Position numbers and translations under genes: made by a program
Assembly (NCBI RefSeq): GCF_013137895.1
Contig: NZ_CP053538.1
Span: 2,759,001-2,823,000 of the forward strand
Length of the DNA stretch: 64,000 nucleotides
Reading direction: 5' to 3'
DNA from: Hymenobacter taeanensis
GTDB taxonomy: Bacteria; Bacteroidota; Bacteroidia; Cytophagales; Hymenobacteraceae
In this document: piece by piece, positions 9,634-20,340 of the stretch
Layout of the letters: the number at the start of each line of letters is the position of its first letter
Numbering within the stretch: the stretch's first letter is position 1
Notes under the pieces: generated by a model
What the model saw: the letters and a program-made list of their open reading frames with translations, nothing else
Database searches by the model: none
Told to the model about the DNA's origin: nothing

Positions 9634-10782
9634 CTAGATGTTGAACTTGGCTTTGATGGCGTTGATGGCCACGTCAGCTTGGGCATTGGTCAGGCTCCAA
9701 GCACCCTGAGCGCCGCTCGTCAGGCCGTTGAGGATGTTGTCGGAGAAGGCTGCATCAGCACCGTACTTGCTGCAGAAGCGTAGCGAGTAGATGAAACCGA
9801 TACCCTCGCCCAGAGCGTGTGCCTTCACATCAAGCGCAGAAGCAGCTTTCCAGTTCGTCAGGTACGATACGGCCGCCAAGGCAATGGTTTTTTCCAGCTC
9901 GGTGCGGATAATGCCAGCCTGGGTTTTCACGCCGGCCGCATCGTTATTGACGATGGATGCACGGCCCTTCAGGAAGGCCAGGTACACGCCGGGAGAGGCC
10001 GGACCATTCTTCTCATTCAGGTAGCCAGCCAAGAAACGCTCCCGAGGAGTGGCGTTGATGTCGGTGGTCATGATGGCGTTGCTGGTGAGGTAGCCGTAGG
10101 CCAGGTCCCAGTTGTGCTCCAGCTCAGAGTAAGTTTTGCCGTCTACCACCTTGCTGTTATTGGCTGATAGTGCGTTGTCAGTCAGCAGCACGTTGTCGAT
10201 TTGGTCGAGCAACAAAGCGCCAAGAAGAGCTTTTTGAATGATCTGGTTAACCTCGAATCCGTTGGCATCAACCAGGTAACGACCCAGGCGACCAGCGTTG
10301 CCGGGCGTAGCAACGTTGTTTACTGACTGGCTGGCGGTGGCCAGCTGGGCTAGCTTGGTATCAATATAAGTGCGGACGGTTTCTGCGTTGTTCGCTGGGA
10401 ACGAAGCCGCTGTGGTGTTGCGGAGTTGCAGGCCCGAAGAGTTTAGGCCAGCACCCGTGAAGTAGCCACCAGTGTTGGCATAATATCCGCGCAGCTTAAC
10501 TACATCCAGCGTTTGGGGAGTAGCCGGAGCGGCTACAGCCACCAGTGACATGTACGAGTTCAGCTCCGAGAACATATCCAGCCGCTGGTTAGCAGTGGTC
10601 AGATCTACCGTTGACTGCCCGTTGGCATCCTTAAACGATTCGGTGTACTTAGATGAGCTAGTTAATGTGCTAGCATCCAGCTTAGTCCGCAAAGCTGGTG
10701 CTGACTCACTATCGTTTTTATCGCAGGAAGAAAAGCCAAAAGCCAGCGCAACTAGTGCCAGCGAAGCGTACTTGAATGTCAT
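9634..10782 (-). CDS. DUF4856 lipoprotein
   Basis: A 382-residue secreted lipoprotein with the lipobox FSSC at about residue 20. The remainder is predicted helical and matches by eye the DUF4856 family, known to sit next to imelysin and HTTM genes in Bacteroidota. Recognisable segments are YSELEHNWDLAYGYLT and the asparagine/alanine-rich C-terminal half. Its biochemical role is unknown; context suggests a surface or periplasmic partner in metal acquisition. It is the first gene of the operon and has a promoter-like box 31 bases upstream. Confidence 0.82.
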   Translation of the reverse strand: MTFKYASLALVALAFGFSSCDKNDSESAPALRTKLDASTLTSSSKYTESFKDANGQSTVDLTTANQRLDMFSELNSYMSLVAVAAPATPQTLDVVKLRGYYANTGGYFTGAGLNSSGLQLRNTTAASFPANNAETVRTYIDTKLAQLATASQSVNNVATPGNAGRLGRYLVDANGFEVNQIIQKALLGALLLDQIDNVLLTDNALSANNSKVVDGKTYSELEHNWDLAYGYLTSNAIMTTDINATPRERFLAGYLNEKNGPASPGVYLAFLKGRASIVNNDAAGVKTQAGIIRTELEKTIALAAVSYLTNWKAASALDVKAHALGEGIGFIYSLRFCSKYGADAAFSDNILNGLTSGAQGAWSLTNAQADVAINAIKAKFNI

Positions 10783-11059
10783 AAATACAACAGTAGGTAG
10801 GTGGACAGTAGCACAAAGATAAAACCTTATTTGGAATCATTGTAAATAGACTGGCTGTTATTTAGAATTTTTCTGAACAGTGTTAAGAAACGTAGCCTAG
10901 GCCTCTTGTTGAAGCAGGCTGATACACAGAGGAACTTCGTCCCAGCAAGTGTTCCTATAGCTAAGCAGCAAGGCTCCAAAATAATTTTGCGTTGAAGTGT
11001 AATGCCTGACCTAGCGCGCCGACTCATGTAGTGTACATTGCTTCCCTTGTCTCCTCGCT
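10783..11059. other. divergent promoter region, receptor operon and sigma factor
   Basis: Spacer of 277 bases between the minus-strand uptake operon and the plus-strand sigma factor. Only the -7 box at 10814-10821 is clear. A short minus-strand frame here has no protein-like features. Confidence 0.5.
10814..10821 (-). promoter_or_regulatory. -7 promoter box of the DUF4856 operon
   Basis: On the minus strand this reads TATCTTTG, a full match to the Bacteroidota TAnnTTTG box, 32 bases before the DUF4856 ATG. The -33 TTTG is only approximate. Confidence 0.6.
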
Positions 11060-11563
11060 GTGCCAACCCCCCTTTCTGCCGAGCCGTTTGTGGCCTATGT
11101 GAATGCCCACCAGCCGATGCTGCACCGCATCTGCCGGATGTACTGCGCCGATGCCGACGACCGCCAAGACTTATACCAGGAGATTGTGCTGCAGCTCTGG
11201 CGGGCGTATCCGCAGTATGAGGCGAGGGCGAAGTTCAGCACCTGGCTCTACCGCATTGCCCTGAACGTAGCCATCTCCGACCTGCGCCAGCGTAGCCGTA
11301 AACCAGTGGCCGAGCGCTTCGGCGACACGGTGCCGGACGTGGCTCCGCCGCCCGATGCGGGCCCCGATGCGGAAGACCTAGGCCAGTTATACCGCGCCAT
11401 TGAGCGGCTTTCGGATGTGGAAAAGGCCTTCGTGCTGCTGTATCTGGAGGAGCGCACTTACGAGGAAATGGCCGACATCCTGGGCATCACCCAAAACCAT
11501 GTGCGCGTGAAAATGCACCGCGTGCAAGACAAGCTTCGCCACCTACTAACTCAACCAGCCTAA
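11060..11563 (+). CDS. ECF-type RNA polymerase sigma factor
   Basis: A 167-residue sigma-70 family ECF factor. Region 2 is at about 15-85 (DRQDLYQEIVLQLW, then STWLYRIALNV) and region 4 at about 110-160 (a TYEEMADILGITQNHVRVKMHR helix-turn-helix). The start is GTG. The next gene, a membrane protein, starts on the last base of its stop codon, the usual arrangement of a sigma factor and its membrane anti-sigma factor. Although it diverges from a FecA-like operon, the partner is not a FecR-type protein, so control of that operon is not established. Confidence 0.93.
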   Translation: MPTPLSAEPFVAYVNAHQPMLHRICRMYCADADDRQDLYQEIVLQLWRAYPQYEARAKFSTWLYRIALNVAISDLRQRSRKPVAERFGDTVPDVAPPPDAGPDAEDLGQLYRAIERLSDVEKAFVLLYLEERTYEEMADILGITQNHVRVKMHRVQDKLRHLLTQPA

Positions 11564-12210
11564 TGGAACTCGATGATTTTCGCCGCCGCTGGCAGGAGCA
11601 GCCATCTGGCCCGGCACCTACTCCCGAAACCACTGAACAAAATTTACGCGCTATGTTAGCCCAACGCACCACCGGTCCTATTGCCCAGCTAAAGCAAAAT
11701 GTTCAGCGGGACATGAAGCTTAGCATTCCTATTCTGTTGCTGAATCTTTTCAACCTCCTCAACATCCTCAACCGGAAGTCTCTCACCACCGAATCGCGCC
11801 TCATGTTTGTGGGGCTGGTGGCGGCGCTGCTGGTGATGCTGGCGGCGTCTATGTACCGGCGCCTGCAGCTGGTGCGGCAAATGGAAGGCGGTAGCGCCGA
11901 CCTCTACAACCAACTGAAAACGACTTCCCAGAAGCTGCGTCAGGTGTTGCGAACAAGCTGGATGATGGGCATTGGAGTGCTGCTAGTGGTATGCGGGATG
12001 TTTTTGTACAAGACGCACGCAGAAATGCTAGCTTACTTGAGCCCCGGAGCCGAGCACTGGGGCCGGAACGTTACGGTGTTCATTTTGGGCTGCACCGGGT
12101 TTGCGGCTGTAGTAACGGCGCTGTTTGTTGTGGGCAAGGCCAAGCAGCAGCGCCGCTACGGCCGCTACCTCGACCAACTGGAAGGAGCCCTGCGTGAGTT
12201 AGAGGCTTAA
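11563..12210 (+). CDS. membrane protein, probable anti-sigma partner
   Basis: A 215-residue protein starting on the TAATG overlap with the sigma gene. A soluble N-terminal segment (1-50) is followed by two pairs of hydrophobic helices (about 52-66, 80-98, 130-147, 165-188) and a charged C-terminus. I find no zinc anti-sigma motif (HxxxCxxC). The function is inferred only from coupling to the sigma factor; the family is otherwise unrecognised. Confidence 0.7.
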   Translation: MELDDFRRRWQEQPSGPAPTPETTEQNLRAMLAQRTTGPIAQLKQNVQRDMKLSIPILLLNLFNLLNILNRKSLTTESRLMFVGLVAALLVMLAASMYRRLQLVRQMEGGSADLYNQLKTTSQKLRQVLRTSWMMGIGVLLVVCGMFLYKTHAEMLAYLSPGAEHWGRNVTVFILGCTGFAAVVTALFVVGKAKQQRRYGRYLDQLEGALRELEA

Positions 12211-12294
12211 AGCAGCCCGTTGGTTGAAATCCATCCTACAAGACATAGTAAAAATTCTACATTCGCTGCAGATCAACCATTACCCTTCTTCGCC

Positions 12295-13242
12295 GTGCAA
12301 TCAATTCTACAAGCTATCGACGTGCACAAGGCTTACGCAGCCCACGTTGCTCTTAATGGCGTGAGCCTGGATATTCCGGAAGGCAGCATTTTTGGGCTGC
12401 TAGGCCCAAACGGCGCCGGCAAAACCTCTCTCATCCGCATCATCACGCAAATTACGGGCGCCGACTCCGGCGAAATCCGGTTCCGAGGTGAACGGCTGAA
12501 CCCCAGCCACATTGCCCAGATTGGGTATTTGCCCGAGGAGCGAGGCCTCTACAAGAAAATGAAAGTGGGCGAGCAGCTGCTCTACCTGGCCCGTCTGCGG
12601 GGGCTGAGCCGCGCCGATGCTACCCAGCGCATTAAAGGGTGGCTGGAGCGTTTCGATATTAAAGCCTGGGCCGAGAAGAACGTAGAAGATCTGAGCAAAG
12701 GCATGCAGCAGAAGGTGCAGTTTGTGGCTACCGTGCTGCACGAGCCCAGCCTGATTATTCTGGACGAGCCCTTCTCCGGCTTCGACCCCATCAACGCCAA
12801 CCTCATCAAGGACGAAATCCTGAACCTTCGCGACAAGGGGGCCACCATCATTTTCTCTACGCACCGCATGGAGTCGGTGGAGGAGATGTGCGACAACATT
12901 GCCCTGATTAATCGCAGCCGCAAGGTGCTTGATGGGCCCGTGGGCGCCATTAAGGATCAGTTTAAAACCCACACCTATGAGGTAGAGGGCCAGGGCCGCC
13001 TGATGGTAATGCACCCCGATTTTGAGGTGCTGGAACACAAAGAGCGCGAAAACGGCCATTTCTACGACCGTATTCAGTTGCACGCCGGCACCACGCCTAA
13101 CGATTTGCTACGCTACCTCATCAGTCAGGTGGAGGTGCATGCGTTTCGCGAGCAGATTCCGAGCATCAACGAGATTTTCATTCGCCGTGTGCGCGAAACG
13201 ATGCCGGAAACCCTGGTGGAGGAGCTGGAAACCAGCCGCTAG
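12295..13242 (+). CDS. ABC transporter ATP-binding protein, NatA-like
   Basis: ATPase subunit of an ABC-2 type exporter, 315 residues from a GTG at 12295. A TTG-started reading from 12220 adds 25 residues before the conserved start of the domain and is less likely. Walker A GPNGAGKT is at 37-44, the signature LSKGMQ at 133-138, Walker B LIILDEP at 153-159 and the H-loop STHRM follows. The last 90 residues are the C-terminal extension seen in NatA-type proteins. The permease gene follows 69 bases downstream. Confidence 0.93.
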   Translation: MQSILQAIDVHKAYAAHVALNGVSLDIPEGSIFGLLGPNGAGKTSLIRIITQITGADSGEIRFRGERLNPSHIAQIGYLPEERGLYKKMKVGEQLLYLARLRGLSRADATQRIKGWLERFDIKAWAEKNVEDLSKGMQQKVQFVATVLHEPSLIILDEPFSGFDPINANLIKDEILNLRDKGATIIFSTHRMESVEEMCDNIALINRSRKVLDGPVGAIKDQFKTHTYEVEGQGRLMVMHPDFEVLEHKERENGHFYDRIQLHAGTTPNDLLRYLISQVEVHAFREQIPSINEIFIRRVRETMPETLVEELETSR

Positions 13243-13311
13243 TGGCCTAAGCCAGTAGTCGCTCCACTTTCTGCTCACGGCATATTCCTGACTTCTATTC
13301 TCTCTACTACT

Positions 13312-14706
13312 ATGGACTCTAAATTCTGGCTTGTTGCTCAACGCGAATATCTTACCCGGGTACGCAAGCGTAGCTTTCTGATTTTAACCCTGCTCGTGCC
13401 ATTGCTGATTGCGGGCTTCGGTTTCTTCGTGGCTAAAATTGCCATGTCAGACAACGACACCGTGGATGTGGTGCGCGTGCTTGATGCCAGCGGGCAAGGC
13501 GTAGGTAGCCGCCTTACTTCCATTAAACAACTCCAGTTTGTACCCGTGCAGGGCAACCTGGAAGATGCCAAAAAGACCTACCTCAAGTCTGATGATGCCG
13601 GGCTGCTGTACCTGCCCGCGGGCCTCTCGCCCCAAAATACCGGGGGCGTACAGCTATTTGCTAAAGGCAACGTAAGCCTGAAAAAGCAAGCCGCGGTAGA
13701 GTCGGCCCTTAACAAGACCTTTTCCGATCTGAAGATGCAGCAGTCGGGCCTCTCACAGGAGAAGCTGGATCAGCTCAAGTCGAACGTAGATGTTACCAGC
13801 ATCAACCTGGATGAAAGCGGGAAGGAGAAGAACAGCAACGCGCTGGCTACCTCGGGTATCTCATACGCGCTGGCTCTGCTGATTTACATGTTCATCTTTA
13901 TTTACGGCGTGCAGATTATGCGCGGGGTAGGTGAGGAGAAATCGAGCCGGATTATGGAGGTGATGCTGTCGTCGGTGAAGCCGTTTCAGCTGATGATGGG
14001 CAAAATCATTGGTATTGCCGCCGTAGGCCTCACGCAGTTTTTACTGTGGGGCATACTTTCCTGGGGTGCCTCCACCATTGTGGGTACTTACGTGCTGGAT
14101 AAAATGTCGACCAAGAAAACGGAGGTTGCTGCCGCTGGTGCTACCACCACCGAAGATGGTCGCACGGTGGCGGCTGGCTCATCGGCGGGAGCGGGAGCTA
14201 CTATGGCACCCGGGCAAGCGCCCGATGCGGCCACGGCCATAGGCAACCGGTTCAGCGTATTTAAGGTGCTGGGGGAGCTGCCCATTGGCACCATTCTCTT
14301 TGGCTTCGTGATTTACTTCCTGGGGGGGTACCTGCTTTACGGGGCGCTGTTTGGCGCCATTGGGGCCGCCGTAGACGACCAGACCGATACCCAGCAATTC
14401 ATGTTCCCGATTACGCTGCCCCTGATTCTGAGCTACATCATTGGCGTGAGCGTTATTCTGCGCAACCCCGATGGGCCCGTGGCTTTCTGGATGTCGATGA
14501 TACCATTTACCTCGCCCATTGCCATGGTTATCCGGCTGCCATTTGGGGTACCCATGTGGCAGCTGGCTCTCTCTATTGTGCTGCTGATAATTGGGTTTAT
14601 TGGCACGGTATGGGTAGCCGCCCGCATTTACCGCGTGGGCATCCTGATGTATGGTAAGAAGGTAACTTACGGAGAGCTCTCTAAGTGGATGTTCTACAAA
14701 GGCTAG
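13312..14706 (+). CDS. ABC-2 type permease, NatB-like
   Basis: A 464-residue inner-membrane permease. One membrane helix near the N-terminus (residues about 20-42), a periplasmic domain of about 140 residues, then five or more helices from about 180 to 455. The segment GVGEEKSSRIMEVMLSSVKP is the conserved cytoplasmic loop of NatB-type permeases. A low-complexity Ala/Gly/Thr stretch around residues 265-305 interrupts the membrane domain. It pairs with the upstream ATPase; the exported substrate (sodium or another compound) is not known. A terminator follows. Confidence 0.92.
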   Translation: MDSKFWLVAQREYLTRVRKRSFLILTLLVPLLIAGFGFFVAKIAMSDNDTVDVVRVLDASGQGVGSRLTSIKQLQFVPVQGNLEDAKKTYLKSDDAGLLYLPAGLSPQNTGGVQLFAKGNVSLKKQAAVESALNKTFSDLKMQQSGLSQEKLDQLKSNVDVTSINLDESGKEKNSNALATSGISYALALLIYMFIFIYGVQIMRGVGEEKSSRIMEVMLSSVKPFQLMMGKIIGIAAVGLTQFLLWGILSWGASTIVGTYVLDKMSTKKTEVAAAGATTTEDGRTVAAGSSAGAGATMAPGQAPDAATAIGNRFSVFKVLGELPIGTILFGFVIYFLGGYLLYGALFGAIGAAVDDQTDTQQFMFPITLPLILSYIIGVSVILRNPDGPVAFWMSMIPFTSPIAMVIRLPFGVPMWQLALSIVLLIIGFIGTVWVAARIYRVGILMYGKKVTYGELSKWMFYKG

Positions 14707-14741
14707 GCCACTTCAGGTGTAGCTTATAGCTGAACGTACCA

Positions 14742-14780
14742 AGCCCTGGTAGCTGTTATACTGCAGCTGCCAGGGCTTTG
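14742..14780 (+). terminator. terminator after the ABC exporter
   Basis: Arms 14742-14755 and 14764-14777 pair over 14 positions with one mismatch around an 8-base loop, 35 bases beyond the permease stop, followed by TTGTG. Confidence 0.75.
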
Positions 14781-14834
14781 TGCTTACTTGCGTTGGCAGT
14801 TTTGTAGTACCCATTGGCTTTGCCTTGTTTCCCG

Positions 14835-15713
14835 ATGACCAGAAAATTCCTGTTGCTTCCGCTGCTCCTGCTGCTGCTTAGCTTCACCATGAAGGACGAT
14901 AAACCCGCTTACCGCCTGTTTACGGCGGCTGGTAAACCAGTAACCTACGATAAGATGCTGAAGGAGCTGGCCGCCGCCGACGTGGTGTTCTTTGGCGAGC
15001 AGCACAACGACCCCATTGCCCACTGGCTGGAGCTGCAGCTCACGAAAGACTTGCTGCGCCTGAAGCAGGGGCAGGTGGTGCTGGGCCTGGAGATGTTTGA
15101 GCGCGATGTGCAGCCGCTTGTAGACCAATACACCACTGGTGAGCTAACCGACAAGGAGTTTGAGGAGCAGAGCCGCCCCTGGCCCAACTACGCTACCGAC
15201 TATAAGCCCCTGCTGCAGCTAGCCAAGCAGCAGAAGTTTCGGGTGGTGGGTACCAACGTGCCGCGCCGCTACGCCTCACAAGTGGCTAAGGGCAGCCTAA
15301 CCGTACTAAACGATTTGCCCACGGAGGAAAAGGTCTGGCTGATGCCGCTGCCGCTTACCGTTGACTATGAGCTGCCCGGCTACCAGAACATGGCCAAGAT
15401 GTTTGGAGGCGATGCGGCTCACGCCGCGGGTGTGCAAAACATCATCCAGGCCCAGGCGCTTAAAGATGCCACCATGGCCCACTTCCTGGCCCAGGCCCGC
15501 CCGGAAGGGCACCTCCTGCTGCACCTCAACGGCAGCTACCACTCTGATAACCACGACGGCATACTGGCCTACCTGCGGCAGCAAACCCCCAAGCTCCGCG
15601 TGCTCACTATCAGTACGGTGCTGCAGGAGCAGCTGGGCAAGCTGGAACAGGAAAATGAGCAAAAGGCTGATTTTGTGCTGGCAGTACCCCAGGACATGAC
15701 CCGCACGTATTAA
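14835..15713 (+). CDS. ChaN-like protein (haem-binding/Tiki superfamily)
   Basis: A 292-residue secreted protein starting at the ATG at 14835, which opens the signal peptide (long leucine run, no clear lipobox cysteine). The mature part has FGEQHNDP near residue 57, GLEMFERD and a late HLNGSYHSD segment, the signature of the ChaN family. Members bind haem or belong to the EreA/Tiki metallo-hydrolase group. Lack of a visible lipobox suggests a periplasmic rather than lipid-anchored form. It stands alone between two terminator or spacer regions. Confidence 0.85.
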   Translation: MTRKFLLLPLLLLLLSFTMKDDKPAYRLFTAAGKPVTYDKMLKELAAADVVFFGEQHNDPIAHWLELQLTKDLLRLKQGQVVLGLEMFERDVQPLVDQYTTGELTDKEFEEQSRPWPNYATDYKPLLQLAKQQKFRVVGTNVPRRYASQVAKGSLTVLNDLPTEEKVWLMPLPLTVDYELPGYQNMAKMFGGDAAHAAGVQNIIQAQALKDATMAHFLAQARPEGHLLLHLNGSYHSDNHDGILAYLRQQTPKLRVLTISTVLQEQLGKLEQENEQKADFVLAVPQDMTRTY

Positions 15714-15896
15714 GTGGGCACTTGCTGGCAGCGTGAGCAGAACGCATAATCGGAATTAGCCTCCAGGCCACTACCCGGAGGTATTTCTTTCCCCACGCTG
15801 ACAGCAACTCTTTTTTCAAGGAACTGCCTCGAACAGCCTGATCTGCTACTGTACCTAAACTACTGGCCTAGGCGTAAAAAGTGCCTACCATCAACC

Positions 15897-16550
15897 ATGA
15901 TCAACATGCTTTCGACGCAGAATTACACTGACCTTCCGGATAGCGAGAACCTGCAACGTATTTGCAAGGCAGTAGCCGCTCTGGATGCTATTGTTTCGCC
16001 AGAGCCTGAGTTCCGCTACTACACCTACAACCCCGCCTGGGATGAGCAGGAAGCTGTATTTGAAATGAATGATGGCGAAGGCGACCAAATGCTGGTGCTT
16101 TTCCGAGCCGGTGGGTGCGTGATTAATGGGTACGGCGAAGGCCTTGATGAGCCAGCGAAGGAGGCCGTAACGCGCGGGCTGCCGGCCATGTATCAGGAGT
16201 TCATCTTTGGGGAGCCCGTAAATTCCATTGGTACCACCTTCTGCCTCTGGACCACCGAACAGGGGGAATGGCAAACCGGCGAGCTGACCACCGACGAAGA
16301 TGGCTCCGAGGATATGCTGGGCATTTTCGATGGCGACCCACACACCTACGTAGACTGGGCCCAGGAGTATTACGAGCCTGAAACCCTGCCTGAATCGGGC
16401 ATCTCCGCAGAGGCCGTGCGGCGGGTGTACGCAGGCGAAACCCTCACCCGGGAACTCGTGCTGGCAATAACCAAGCACGTACCCAACTGGGAGCAGCTAA
16501 GCCAGGACCTGACCGATCTTCAGTACCCCTTTAACTTTAAGCAACAATAA
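15897..16550 (+). CDS. acidic cytoplasmic protein of unknown function
   Basis: A 217-residue, strongly acidic product without signal peptide or membrane segment. An alternative ATG four codons in gives the same protein. Distinct segments are FRYYTYNPAWD, QMLVLFRAGGCVINGYG, and FIFGEPVNSIGTTFCLW. The compact, aromatic-rich pattern and clear codon structure make it a real gene. I recall similar hypothetical proteins in Bacteroidota but no assigned role. It has no operon partner. Confidence 0.75.
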   Translation: MINMLSTQNYTDLPDSENLQRICKAVAALDAIVSPEPEFRYYTYNPAWDEQEAVFEMNDGEGDQMLVLFRAGGCVINGYGEGLDEPAKEAVTRGLPAMYQEFIFGEPVNSIGTTFCLWTTEQGEWQTGELTTDEDGSEDMLGIFDGDPHTYVDWAQEYYEPETLPESGISAEAVRRVYAGETLTRELVLAITKHVPNWEQLSQDLTDLQYPFNFKQQ

Positions 16551-17006
16551 CTCAGCTAGACTACCTGTGAACCGGGTGGCAATAGTAAAATAACAGCAAG
16601 CCATAATTTTTTGTAGTGTTTTTTAACTGATGCTTTGCCTGGGTTGATGGGCTGGCGGGTGGGCCTTACTGCCATATTAGGCTTTGGGCCGTGTGTGCAC
16701 TAAGTGTATTGCGGGAACTGTAAAAAGCCATTTGTGAGCTTCAGGGCGTGTTTTAGTGCTGGACTTAAGGATGCAAAGTGCGTATGTTAGGGTATTCTAA
16801 CCCGCCTTTCGTCTGCCTATCGTCTGAACTCTACCTCTGCTGCCCCGCTGTATTCAAGTAAGATGAGGTACCTCATCCGGGAGTAGTTGTAGTTTGGATT
16901 ACTGAAGCGAAAAGCGGCTGCCCTAAAAGGCGGCCGTTGTAGTTTCTGCCCGTGCCTATTGCCTTGCTCCGCTCCAGTTCTTTCCACCAATACCCACCAA
17001 AACACC
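16551..17006. other. intergenic spacer before the glucanase gene
   Basis: 456 bases with no supported gene, hairpin or repeat. Lower coding character and T-rich runs (16606-16630) suit a promoter or 5' leader region for the glucanase, but no TAnnTTTG box close to the start is convincing. Confidence 0.5.
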
Positions 17007-18470
17007 ATGAAAAAGTTCTTACTAACTACCCTGGGCGCAGCTGCCTTAGCACTGCTAAGCCATGGCAAGGCCGAAGCCCAAACCTACCAGCAGGTCTGGG
17101 CCGATGAGTTTACCAACGGCATCAGCTCCAGCTGGGTGTTTGAAACCGGCGGCGGCGGCTGGGGCAACAACGAGAAGCAGTATTACCAGCGCGCCAACGC
17201 TACCGTGGCCAATGGCATTCTGCAGATTACGGCCAAGAAGGAGAACGTAGGCGGCATGCCCTACACCTCCTCGCGCATGAAAACGCAGGGCCTCAAGGAG
17301 TTCAAATACGGCAAAATTGAAGCTCGCATGAAGCTTCCGTTGGGCCAGGGCCTGTGGCCAGCCTTCTGGATGCTGGGCTCCAACATCAACACAGTTAGCT
17401 GGCCCGCCTGCGGGGAAATTGACGTGATGGAGCACATCAACGCCGAGAACAAGGTGTATGGTACTGTGCACTGGGACAGCAACGGGCACGCGGAGTACGG
17501 CGGCAACATTATCACCACGCCCCAGGATTACCACGTGTACTCCATTGAGTGGACTGCCAGTGCCATTAAGTGGTTTGTTGATGGCACCAAGTATCACGAA
17601 ATCAACATCACCAACGGTACCGGCAGCACCGAGGAATTTCAGCGCCCCTTTTTCCTGCTCCTAAACCTGGCCGTAGCCGGCAACTGGCCTGGCCAGACGG
17701 TAGACGAAAGCAAGCTGCCCGCCACCATGTACGTTGACTATGTGCGGGTGTACCAGCTGACCTCAACTACCACGCCGCCGCCTACTACCTCATCTGTCAC
17801 TATTCAGGCCGAGGCCTACAGCTCCATGAACGGCGTGCAAACTGAAACCACTACCGATACAGGTGGCGGCCAGAATGTGGCCTACATTGACGCCGGCGAC
17901 TGGATGGCGTACAGCAACGTTAATTTCCCCACGTCGGGCGCCTACAACATTGAGTACCGTGTGGCCAGCCCCAGCGGTGGCACCTTATCATCAGACCTGA
18001 ATGCGGGCTCTATTCAGCTTGGCAACACTACCATTCCGGCTACCGGCGGCTGGCAGAACTGGACCACGGTTTCCAAGACGGTAAACGTAAATGCTGGTAC
18101 CTACAACTTCGGCGTATTTGCTCAAACCGGCGGCTGGAACATCAACTGGATCCGGATTACGAAGGCCACCTCTACCGCACTAACAGCCACGCAAGCATCG
18201 TCGGCCGTGGGTGCCGACGGTACTGCCAGTTCACGAGCGGCTGGTCTGCAGATCTATCCGAACCCGGTGGAAAACGGCAGCCTGCGCATTCAAACCGACG
18301 CGAACCTGATGGGCAGCCAGTACAAAATTGTTGATGGCGTTGGAAGAACCGTGAGCAGCGGACAGTTACAGGCGGAAAGCATTGATGTATCGGCCCTCAA
18401 AAAAGGTGTGTATCAACTAACCCTCACTACGGCCGACAACCAGAATTTCACGCAACGGTTCATCAAATAG
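17007..18470 (+). CDS. secreted GH16 beta-glucanase with CBM6 and T9SS tail
   Basis: A 487-residue extracellular enzyme. Signal peptide about 1-25; GH16 laminarinase-type domain about 26-250 with the catalytic GEIDVMEH (Glu137, Asp139, Glu142); a CBM6 carbohydrate-binding module about 264-388 with YIDAGDWMAY; and a type IX secretion sorting domain about 415-487 beginning IYPNPVENG. It likely cleaves beta-1,3 or mixed-linked glucans outside the cell. The start at 17007 opens the signal peptide; the frame runs upstream but adds no protein-like sequence. It is followed by a hairpin shared with the convergent glpK. Confidence 0.95.
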   Translation: MKKFLLTTLGAAALALLSHGKAEAQTYQQVWADEFTNGISSSWVFETGGGGWGNNEKQYYQRANATVANGILQITAKKENVGGMPYTSSRMKTQGLKEFKYGKIEARMKLPLGQGLWPAFWMLGSNINTVSWPACGEIDVMEHINAENKVYGTVHWDSNGHAEYGGNIITTPQDYHVYSIEWTASAIKWFVDGTKYHEINITNGTGSTEEFQRPFFLLLNLAVAGNWPGQTVDESKLPATMYVDYVRVYQLTSTTTPPPTTSSVTIQAEAYSSMNGVQTETTTDTGGGQNVAYIDAGDWMAYSNVNFPTSGAYNIEYRVASPSGGTLSSDLNAGSIQLGNTTIPATGGWQNWTTVSKTVNVNAGTYNFGVFAQTGGWNINWIRITKATSTALTATQASSAVGADGTASSRAAGLQIYPNPVENGSLRIQTDANLMGSQYKIVDGVGRTVSSGQLQAESIDVSALKKGVYQLTLTTADNQNFTQRFIK

Positions 18471-18502
18471 CGCTTTCTAGGCCTATACCTCAGAGCTGCT
18501 TG

Positions 18503-18536
18503 GTGGGCACTGTCAATGAATGTTGGCAGTGCCCAC
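18503..18536. terminator. bidirectional terminator between glucanase gene and glpK
   Basis: A 14-bp stem (18503-18516 with 18523-18536, one wobble) lies in the 72-base gap between two convergent stops. Confidence 0.75.
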
Positions 18537-18542
18537 TTGTGT

Positions 18543-20072
<1,530 letters not shown>

Positions 20073-20102
20073 GGGAAGTAGGGTAGAGGTGAGGTAGGGA
20101 TG

Positions 20103-20116
20103 GGAAATAGATAATT
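20103..20116 (-). promoter_or_regulatory. shared glp upstream box, copy 1
   Basis: Plus-strand GGAAATAGATAATT, read AATTATCTATTTCC toward glpK, 31 bases before its ATG. The identical 14 bases occur upstream of glpD. It may be a promoter core or regulator site for glycerol genes. Confidence 0.45.
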
Positions 20117-20211
20117 ATTGAAATGAAAACCAGCTTCTATCAAATAATGAAAAGACTGTCATGCTGAGCGGAGCCAAAGTATCACGTATGCTGACGTCGC
20201 CTTACTAGCTG

Positions 20212-20313
20212 TCATGCTGAGCGGAGCCGAAGCATCTCTACCGCTTCGTTGAGCCGTCGTTAGGCCAGTTGAGGTAGTCAGAGGTAGAGATGCTTCGGCT
20301 CCGCTCAGCATGA
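20212..20313. repeat. intergenic inverted repeat, family A
   Basis: Perfect 31-bp arms (20212-20242 and 20283-20313) carrying GCTGAGCGGAGCCGAAGCAT, separated by 40 bases containing a TAGGCCAGTTG core. A partial, diverged arm copy precedes it at about 20159-20186. It fills the glpD-glpK gap. Related elements are at 23548, 27866, 50573 and 58380. Confidence 0.9.
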
Positions 20314-20340
20314 GGGTCCACTGTACTCGTTCTAGGCCAC

